6,814 nt of DNA, taken from positions 1 through 6,814 of the forward strand of contig CAYNLW010000054.1 of assembly GCA_964398195.1 (NCBI GenBank), given 5' to 3'. The notes under the pieces were generated by a model. That model saw nothing but the letters and a program-made list of their open reading frames with translations. It ran no database searches and was not told the origin of the DNA. The translations under genes were made by a program, and so were the position numbers. This document shows positions 1 to 4,838 of the stretch, one piece after another; positions within the stretch are counted from its first letter, which is position 1, and every line of letters begins with the position of its first letter. Source of the DNA: RFPI01 sp964398195 (lineage in GTDB: Bacteria; Pseudomonadota; Gammaproteobacteria; Burkholderiales; Methylophilaceae).

Positions 1-99
1 TTACAAGAGGCGGCAATTATGTTGGGATTAGAGGGTCATGTCAACTTTCTTGCGGGGATAACGGTTAGCAATTTTCTAATCAAACCAAGCAACACATAA
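1..99 (+). CDS. Possible 3' end of an unrecognised gene (partial)
   Basis: Reading from base 1 gives 32 codons without a stop, then TAA at 97-99. The other two plus-strand frames close with TAG by about base 66. The peptide carries the stretch EAAIMLGLEGHVNFLAG, which I cannot place in a family. The 5' part lies outside the window, so neither start nor full length can be judged, and a 32-codon open stretch can occur by chance. If real, the gene converges on the toxin-antitoxin pair, whose antitoxin stops 20 bp further on. I see no good rho-independent terminator between them. Confidence 0.3.
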   Translation, partial: LQEAAIMLGLEGHVNFLAGITVSNFLIKPSNT

Positions 100-118
100 A
101 GCCATTAGGCATCAATGA

Positions 119-460
119 TCAAGCGGCGTTCAGCAAGAAATCAACATGGATTGAATCAAAGCCGAAATAGATTTGACCGCTTTCTGTCTTGCTAAGCATG
201 CCTGACTTTAACAGCATTTGCACATCAGTATGTACCGCTTTTACATCGCGATTTGCACGTCTCGCAATTTCACGCAATGCCAGCGGTTCGCTTCCTGTCA
301 GGATATTGACTATCGCCATACGGTTCGGCGCTAGAATCTTCCACAACAACTCAAGGCTAGCGAAGCTTATATAAGCCCCTTGTGGTTTCCCTTGCAAGGC
401 TTGCTTAGCACGTTTAGCAACGTTGGCAATTGATTCAACAGATAAAGTAACAGTATTCAT
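119..460 (-). CDS. HVO_A0114-type winged-helix DNA-binding protein, probable antitoxin
   Basis: A 113-residue protein, probably the antitoxin and autorepressor of the toxin gene just upstream. Residues about 46-108 form a winged helix-turn-helix. LALREIARRANRDVKAVHTDV (60-80) matches the 'LxxREIARR..RDVKxVHxDV' recognition region, followed by LLKSGMLSKTESGQIYFGFD (83-102) as wing and the ending IHVDF (104-108). This pattern fits what I recall of small archaeal and bacterial regulators named after HVO_A0114, which often pair with DUF6516 toxins. The N-terminal 40 residues could be the toxin-binding arm (inference). Its ATG shares an ATGA with the toxin stop. A good ribosome binding site, GGAGA, lies about 7 nt upstream within the toxin gene, so it can be translated both by coupling and independently. 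It ends with TGA at 119-121. Function is inferred from family and context. Confidence 0.8.
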   Translation of the reverse strand: MNTVTLSVESIANVAKRAKQALQGKPQGAYISFASLELLWKILAPNRMAIVNILTGSEPLALREIARRANRDVKAVHTDVQMLLKSGMLSKTESGQIYFGFDSIHVDFLLNAA

Positions 461-744
461 CGTGAGTTCTCCAGTTGTGTAATTTGAGCAAAAAAATCGT
501 CAATTAATTGCTCAGTAGATACAAAATTGTAAGCAACTTCTTTTTGCTTGAAATGCAGATGATCGCCTTTACCAGACTCGTTATCATATCGAAGCAAACA
601 CATACCATCTACTACATAAGCAAGGCGATATTTGAAAAGATGTGCACAACCATGTATGGGTGTTTTAAGTTGCCAAATGACCATCTCAGCGAAAGAAATC
701 TCGCTTAATACAAGTCTCTGTTTTAACATCAATTCGGCTTTCAT
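457..744 (-). CDS. TumE/DUF6516-like toxin of a type II toxin-antitoxin pair
   Basis: A 95-residue basic protein with the hallmarks I associate with the TumE (DUF6516) toxin family: start MKAEL, then MVIWQLKTPIHGCAHLFKYRLAYV (21-44), the core RYDNESGKGDHLH (52-64) and a C-terminal VSTEQLIDDFFAQI (75-88). D61, H62 and H64 in the GDHxH core are candidate functional residues, although I know of no firmly assigned chemistry. An in-frame ATG at 795 would add 17 residues, but that extension contains the promoter and lacks family similarity, so I start at 744. No Shine-Dalgarno precedes this ATG and the -10 element ends 7 bp before it. The toxin gene comes first and the antitoxin second, overlapping by 4 bp. 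This order is the reverse of many type II modules but is seen in several families. The toxin role is inferred from family resemblance and the partner. Confidence 0.78.
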   Translation of the reverse strand: MKAELMLKQRLVLSEISFAEMVIWQLKTPIHGCAHLFKYRLAYVVDGMCLLRYDNESGKGDHLHFKQKEVAYNFVSTEQLIDDFFAQITQLENSR

Positions 745-776
745 GTTGTAAATTATAACAACACATAAAATGTTGT
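744..776. promoter_or_regulatory. Candidate operator: three alternating TGTTGT/ACAACA hexamers
   Basis: On the plus strand TGTTGT lies at 744-749, ACAACA at 758-763 and TGTTGT at 771-776. The middle copy forms an inverted repeat with each neighbour (spacers of 8 and 7 nt). Starts are 14 and 13 bp apart. The set overlaps the start codon, the spacer and the -35 of the toxin promoter, where a dimeric antitoxin repressor would be expected to bind. The repeats are seen directly; the operator role is inferred. Confidence 0.5.
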
Positions 777-779
777 CAA
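745..779 (-). promoter_or_regulatory. Consensus sigma-70 promoter of the toxin-antitoxin operon
   Basis: On the minus strand a perfect -35 (TTGACA, 779-774) and a perfect -10 (TATAAT, 757-752) are separated by 16 bp. Only 7 nt (TTACAAC) lie between the -10 and the toxin ATG at 744. A start point 6-8 nt after the -10 would fall at or within two bases of the ATG, so the mRNA should be leaderless or nearly so. The spacer contains hexamer arms that could bind a repressor. Confidence 0.8.
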
Positions 780-795
780 CAAAACCAACAGTCAT

Positions 796-928
796 TTAAT
801 TTTTTTCATCGCAACAAGCCATTACACAAAACAAGCTTTTTATTTTCCTACGAGTAAAAATATGACTGCTTGCGCTAAACTAACAAGCTTGTAAATTAGC
901 TTTTGCTTTTAATGAAAAGAGTTCAGTT
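796..928 (+). promoter_or_regulatory. AT-rich upstream region of pgm with a dyad at 874-900
   Basis: This gene-free stretch must contain the pgm promoter. The clearest structure is a dyad: GCTAA (874-878) and TTAGC (896-900) flank the perfect 10-bp palindrome ACAAGCTTGT (883-892). The half ACAAGCTT also occurs at 831-838. A weak promoter can be drawn through it (TTGCGC 870-875, 16 bp, TAAATT 892-897), but neither box is strong. A modest ribosome binding site, AAAGAG (916-921), lies 7 nt before the pgm ATG. The dyad could be a repressor site overlapping the promoter (inference). Confidence 0.3.
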
Positions 929-2560
929 ATGAATATCCTCACCATCACCAGTCAGCCTTTTAACGATCAGAAACCTGGGACTTCTGGGTTGCGTAAGCGG
1001 GTTAAGGTGTTTCAGCAGCCGCATTATCTGGAGAACTTTGTGCAAAGTATTTTTGATACTGTGCAGGTGCCGCCGGGGGCGACTATTGTGTTGGGGGGAG
1101 ATGGGCGTTTTTATAATCGGCAAGCGATACAGATTATTTTGAAAATGGCGGCGGCCAATGGCGTGGGCAAGGCGTTGGTGGGGCAAGGCGGCATTCTCTC
1201 TACGCCGGCTGAGTCTTGTGTGATACGCAAATATCATGCTTTTGGTGGCATGGTGTTATCTGCTAGCCATAATCCTGGTGGGCCAGATGGCGATTTTGGT
1301 ATTAAGTTTAATGTGCAAAATGGCGGCCCTGCGCCAGAAAAAGTGACCGATGCGATTTATGCGCGTTCGCAGCAAATCACTAGCTATCGCATTTTGCAGG
1401 CTGATGATATTTCGCTAGATCAATTAGGATCTAGCCAGCTGGGCGATATGACAGTGCAGGTGATTGATGCGGTGGCGGATTATGCTGATTTGATGCAGCA
1501 GCTATTTGACTTTGCAGCGATACGCCAATTATTCCAATCCGGCTTCCGTATCAAGTTTGACGCCATGCATGCGGTAACAGGACCTTATGCGCAGGAAATA
1601 TTGATTAATCGCTTGGCCGCGCTGGCGGATAGCATCATGAATGCAGTGCCTTTAGAGGATTTTGGTGGTGGTCATCCTGACCCGAATCTCACTTATGCGC
1701 ATGAATTGGTAGAAATTTTATATGGCGACCATGCGCCTGACTTTGGCGCGGCTTCCGATGGCGATGGCGACCGCAATATGATTTTGGGTAAAGGTTTTTT
1801 TGTTACCCCTTCCGATAGCTTAGCGATTATCGCTGCCAACGCTCAACTGATTCCCGCCTATCGCGCTGGTATCGCTGGTGTAGCGCGCTCCATGCCCACT
1901 AGCGCCGCGGTGGATAGGGTAGCCAAGGCATTGAATATTGCCAGTTACGAAACCCCCACCGGTTGGAAATTCTTTGGCAATTTAATGGACGCTGGCAAAG
2001 TCACGTTGTGCGGCGAGGAAAGTTTTGGCACCAGCTCTAGCCATGTGCGAGAGAAAGATGGCTTATGGGCGGTGCTATGCTGGTTGAATATCTTGGCTGC
2101 CAAACGCAGCACGGTGCAACAAATCGTGACTGAGCATTGGCGTGACTATGGCCGCAATGTGTATTCGCGCTTGGATTATGAAGACTTGCCTGTCGCGCAC
2201 GCTAAACAAGTGATCGCGCATGTCACCCAACAATTTAGCACGCTTCCAGGTCAGCAATTGGGCGCTTATCAAGTGGCTAAATGCGACAACTTTAGTTATA
2301 CCGACCCCATTGATGGCAGTGTCAGCAGCAATCAGGGCTTGCGTATTCTGTTTGAGTGTGGCTCGCGCATCGTGATTCGTTTATCCGGCACCGGCACCGA
2401 GGGCGCCACGCTACGCATTTATTTAGAAGCCTTTGAGGCCGACCCACAACGGCAACAGCAAGACGCGCAAGTGTTACTCAAAGCGCTGATTCAAATTGCC
2501 TTACAACTCACCCAACTTGAGGCCATCACTGGACGCGACAAACCTACTGTGATTACTTAA
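929..2560 (+). CDS. pgm: Phosphoglucomutase, PGM1-type (alpha-D-glucose phosphate-specific)
   Basis: Interconverts glucose-1-phosphate and glucose-6-phosphate in the cytoplasm through a phosphoserine enzyme and a glucose-1,6-bisphosphate intermediate, linking glycogen and sugar-nucleotide synthesis to central metabolism. All four active-site loops are present in the 543 residues: the phosphoserine loop LSASHNPGG (110-118, catalytic Ser113), the metal loop DGDGDR (277-282, Asp277/279/281 for Mg2+), the sugar-binding GEESFG (362-367) and the phosphate-binding RLSGTGTEG (484-492). ETPTGWKFFG (341-350) is also intact. From QKPGTSGLRKRVKVFQ near the N-terminus to the final TGRDKPTVIT it resembles animal PGM1 closely (about 560 residues) rather than the E. 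coli Pgm type with GTSGHRG. The ATG at 929 begins right where PGM1 similarity starts. The stop overlaps the end of iscX on the other strand. Confidence 0.97.
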   Translation: MNILTITSQPFNDQKPGTSGLRKRVKVFQQPHYLENFVQSIFDTVQVPPGATIVLGGDGRFYNRQAIQIILKMAAANGVGKALVGQGGILSTPAESCVIRKYHAFGGMVLSASHNPGGPDGDFGIKFNVQNGGPAPEKVTDAIYARSQQITSYRILQADDISLDQLGSSQLGDMTVQVIDAVADYADLMQQLFDFAAIRQLFQSGFRIKFDAMHAVTGPYAQEILINRLAALADSIMNAVPLEDFGGGHPDPNLTYAHELVEILYGDHAPDFGAASDGDGDRNMILGKGFFVTPSDSLAIIAANAQLIPAYRAGIAGVARSMPTSAAVDRVAKALNIASYETPTGWKFFGNLMDAGKVTLCGEESFGTSSSHVREKDGLWAVLCWLNILAAKRSTVQQIVTEHWRDYGRNVYSRLDYEDLPVAHAKQVIAHVTQQFSTLPGQQLGAYQVAKCDNFSYTDPIDGSVSSNQGLRILFECGSRIVIRLSGTGTEGATLRIYLEAFEADPQRQQQDAQVLLKALIQIALQLTQLEAITGRDKPTVIT

Positions 2561-2748
2561 GCCTCATCTATCCAAGCTTGCTGTATCGCCTCCAGAATGC
2601 GCTCACTACTCTTATTCGGGTCATCATTAAAGTCAGGCAAGGCCATCACCCAAGCGTGTAAATCGGTAAAGCGAATTAATTGCGGGTTAACATCGGGGTG
2701 ATGGTCCACCAATAACTCAGCGATTTGTTGTACATCGGTCCATTTCAT
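2557..2748 (-). CDS. iscX: IscX, iron-sulfur cluster assembly accessory protein
   Basis: A 63-residue acidic protein of the IscX (YfhJ) family. In E. coli it binds IscS and iron and modulates Fe-S cluster assembly on IscU. Length and sequence fit the family: MKWTD at the start, RFTDLHAWV (26-34), LPDFNDDP (37-44), then S-x-R-ILEAIQQAWIDEA to the end. The acidic DFNDDP and terminal DEA match the E. coli protein almost position by position. A strong ribosome binding site (AGGAG, 7 nt before the ATG) supports the start. The gene normally sits at the end of the iscRSUA-hscBA-fdx cluster, but here it stands alone, convergent with pgm, and its TAA overlaps the pgm TAA. No clear sigma-70 boxes are visible upstream. 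Confidence 0.93.
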   Translation of the reverse strand: MKWTDVQQIAELLVDHHPDVNPQLIRFTDLHAWVMALPDFNDDPNKSSERILEAIQQAWIDEA

Positions 2749-2751
2749 TAC

Positions 2752-2763
2752 GTCTCTCCTTAT
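2752..2763 (-). promoter_or_regulatory. Strong ribosome binding site of iscX
   Basis: The minus strand reads AATAAGGAGAGACGTA directly before the iscX ATG. AGGAG is a near-ideal Shine-Dalgarno at 7 nt spacing and fixes the start at 2748. Confidence 0.75.
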
Positions 2764-2934
2764 TGCGATACGTCATATTCGATACTGTAGGCTAGCCCGT
2801 GCGCAGCAGCACCATGTTGCCAGCAAAAAAATTTCACCCTTTAGCAATATGGAATGGAATTAATTGCTGTGCAACTAGCCTATAGATGGGAGCATGGATT
2901 ATACGTTCACTGCCATATCGAATCTGTATCCATG

Positions 2935-2943
2935 TGTTAAAAT
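2935..2943 (+). promoter_or_regulatory. Probable glyA promoter (extended -10)
   Basis: TGTTAAAAT is an extended -10 (TGn plus TAAAAT, 5 of 6 to TATAAT). No convincing -35 lies 16-18 bp upstream, which is typical of extended -10 promoters. Transcription would begin near 2950, giving a leader of about 40 nt that contains a T7 run (2951-2957). AGAAGAGA (2981-2988) is the ribosome binding site just before the glyA ATG at 2991. The leader is too short for a glycine or THF riboswitch. Confidence 0.5.
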
Positions 2944-2990
2944 AGCGGCGTTTTTTTGTCCTTATATATTAGTCAATTAGAGAAGAGATT

Positions 2991-4238
2991 ATGTTTAGCA
3001 CTAGTAAAACCTTGAGCGTTGTTGATCCTGAGCTGTGGAAATATGTAGAGAGCGAGCGCGTTCGCCAAGATCAGCATATTGAATTGATTGCTTCGGAGAA
3101 CTACACCAGCCCAGCGGTGATGCAAGCACAAGGCTCTCAACTGACTAATAAATACGCCGAAGGTTACCCCGGCAAACGCTTTTATGGCGGCTGTGAATTT
3201 GTTGACCAAGTGGAACAACTGGCGATAGAGCGAGTTAAACAGTTATACGGCGCAGAGTATGCCAATGTGCAACCGCACTCAGGCTCGCAAGCTAACCAAG
3301 CGGTTTATTTCTCTATCTTAAAACCGGGCGATACCGTGATGGGTATGAACCTTGGTCATGGCGGCCACTTAACGCATGGCTCACCCGCCAACCTATCCGG
3401 CAAATTATTTAATATCGTGGCCTATGGCCTGAATCAACACGAAGAAATCGATTACGACGAAATGGAGCGCATTGCGGTAGAGGCCAAACCTAAGCTATTG
3501 ATAGGTGGTGCTTCGGCCTATGCCTTGCGTTTCGATTGGGAACGTATGTCGCACATTGCCAAAAAAGTCGGCGCCTATTTTATGGTGGATATGGCGCACT
3601 ACTCTGGCCTAATTGCCGGCGGCGTATATCCTAACCCAGTGCCATTTGCCGACTTTGTCACATCAACCACGCATAAGACACTGCGCGGACCCCGTGGCGG
3701 CATTATTTTGGCTAAAGCCGAATATGAAAAAATGCTTAATTCCAACGTGTTCCCTAGCCTACAAGGCGGTCCATTGATGCACGTGATTGCCGGCAAAGCG
3801 GTAGCTTTCTTAGAAGCCTTGCAGCCGGACTTTAAAGAGTATCAACAACAAGTGGTGGCGAATGCCAAAGTGATGGCAGAAACGCTAGCGCAACGTGGCT
3901 TACGCATTATCTCTGGGCGCACCGAGTCGCATGTATTCTTGGTCGATTTGCGTCCCAAAGGCCTGACAGGCAAAGCCGCTGACGCTTTCTTGGGTCAAGC
4001 CCATATCACTGTGAATAAGAATGCCATTCCGAATGACCCAGAGAGTCCATTTGTCACATCAGGCATTCGCATCGGCACCCCAGCGATTACTACGCGCGGT
4101 TTTAAACAAGCCGAAGCGCAGCAAGTGGCGAATTTGATTGCTGATGTATTGGACAAGCCAGAAGACAGCGCAGTGATCGAGGCCACTAAGCAAAAAGTTC
4201 ACGCCCTTACCTCACGCTTTCCGGTTTACGGCAGCTAA
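2991..4238 (+). CDS. glyA: Serine hydroxymethyltransferase
   Basis: A cytoplasmic PLP enzyme that converts serine and tetrahydrofolate to glycine and 5,10-methylene-THF, the main source of one-carbon units for thymidylate, purines and methionine. The 415 residues match the usual bacterial length of about 417. The PLP lysine is Lys229 in TSTTHKTLRGPRGG (225-237). Asp200 and His203 (VDMAH) stack on and bind the cofactor. Glu57 in YAEGYPGKRFYGG (55-67) is the catalytic glutamate, HSGSQANQAVY (96-106) contributes to phosphate binding, and Arg360 in SGIRIGTPA (357-365) binds the substrate carboxylate. The stop codon lies within a short palindrome, GCTAAAATTTTTAGC (4234-4248), followed by a tandem TTAGCCA repeat. 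It is first in the glyA-nrdR-ribD order common in proteobacteria. Confidence 0.98.
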   Translation: MFSTSKTLSVVDPELWKYVESERVRQDQHIELIASENYTSPAVMQAQGSQLTNKYAEGYPGKRFYGGCEFVDQVEQLAIERVKQLYGAEYANVQPHSGSQANQAVYFSILKPGDTVMGMNLGHGGHLTHGSPANLSGKLFNIVAYGLNQHEEIDYDEMERIAVEAKPKLLIGGASAYALRFDWERMSHIAKKVGAYFMVDMAHYSGLIAGGVYPNPVPFADFVTSTTHKTLRGPRGGIILAKAEYEKMLNSNVFPSLQGGPLMHVIAGKAVAFLEALQPDFKEYQQQVVANAKVMAETLAQRGLRIISGRTESHVFLVDLRPKGLTGKAADAFLGQAHITVNKNAIPNDPESPFVTSGIRIGTPAITTRGFKQAEAQQVANLIADVLDKPEDSAVIEATKQKVHALTSRFPVYGS

Positions 4239-4270
4239 AATTTTTAGCCATTAGCCAGGCATAGGGCATC

Positions 4271-4295
4271 AGCGCCAAGTTTTTTAACTGGCGCT
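4271..4295 (+). promoter_or_regulatory. Stem-loop between glyA and nrdR
   Basis: AGCGCCA (4271-4277) pairs with TGGCGCT (4289-4295). GTT pairs with AAC above a bulged A (4278), leaving a TTTT loop. No T-run follows on either strand, so it is not a classic terminator. It ends 7 nt before the nrdR ribosome binding site AGGA (4303-4306). It could set a 3' end for glyA mRNA, slow read-through or mark a processing site (inference). Confidence 0.5.
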
Positions 4296-4314
4296 TGAGA
4301 TAAGGAAACCAACC

Positions 4315-4821
4315 ATGAAATGCCCATTTTGCGGTGCTGATGACACCCAAGTAATCGATTCCAGAGTCAATGACGAAGGCGATGAAATTCGTCGCCGCCG
4401 TCGGTGTGGCGAATGCGATAAACGCTTTACCACTTACGAGACAGCAGATTTACAGCTGCCACAGGTGGTCAAACAAAATGGCACTCGAGAAGAATTTAAA
4501 CGCGACAAATTGCGCAGCTCGTTTACCCGCGCCTTACACAAACGGCCGGTACCGACTGAGTATGTGGATCGTGCCATCGAGCATATTGTGCAAAAAATCC
4601 TCGCCCGAGGAGAACGCGAAGTCAGCAGCCGCGATTTAGGCGAAATCGTCATGCAAGAATTAAAGCTGATGGACAAAGTGGCTTATATCCGCTTCGCCTC
4701 GGTGTATCGTAGTTTTCAGGACGTCGATGACTTTAGTGATGTGATACGCGACCTGGATAAACCCAGCAATATACGCTCTATCAAAGCCCGTTCGAATAAA
4801 TCTCGCAGCAGCAAATCTTAA
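4315..4821 (+). CDS. nrdR: Transcriptional repressor NrdR
   Basis: A nucleotide-sensing repressor that binds paired NrdR boxes upstream of ribonucleotide reductase operons when loaded with dATP/ATP. The N-terminal zinc ribbon is complete: Cys3 and Cys6 (CPFC) with Cys31 and Cys34 (CGEC), and an Arg-rich stretch between them (RRRRR, 26-30) for DNA contact. The ATP-cone follows from about 49 to 139, with FKRDKLRSSFTRALHKRPV (61-79) and the closing KVAYIRFASVYRSFQDVDDF (121-140). The cone start reads VVKQNGTRE where many members have K-R-D/N-G. The tail from about 150 is unusually rich in Arg, Lys and Ser. The start is set by AGGA 8 nt upstream. glyA ends 76 bp upstream and ribD begins 17 bp downstream. 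I see no NrdR box in this window, so its targets lie elsewhere. Confidence 0.97.
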   Translation: MKCPFCGADDTQVIDSRVNDEGDEIRRRRRCGECDKRFTTYETADLQLPQVVKQNGTREEFKRDKLRSSFTRALHKRPVPTEYVDRAIEHIVQKILARGEREVSSRDLGEIVMQELKLMDKVAYIRFASVYRSFQDVDDFSDVIRDLDKPSNIRSIKARSNKSRSSKS

Positions 4822-4838
4822 CCCTGATAAGTGGATAG

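Noticed and set aside
508..708. 66-residue plus-strand frame opposite the toxin gene
   Set aside because: It is antisense to the well-supported toxin, has no ribosome binding site and no recognisable motif.
745..795. 17-residue N-terminal extension of the toxin from an ATG at 795
   Set aside because: The extension runs through the perfect -35 and -10 boxes and does not resemble the family, which starts at MKAEL.
923..1237. 104-residue minus-strand frame opposite the start of pgm
   Set aside because: Composition (His, Arg and Pro rich) reflects the complementary strand of pgm codons; no motif and no ribosome binding site.
2843..2868. AGCAAT / ATTGCT inverted repeat in the iscX-glyA intergenic region
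   Set aside because: Six-bp arms with a 14-nt spacer are too weak to separate from chance. No T-run follows and it is not placed on a promoter box.
2960..2974. TTATATATTA near glyA as an NrdR box
   Set aside because: The spacing does not match the CTATATATAG core, only one site is present where two are expected, and glyA is not a usual NrdR target.
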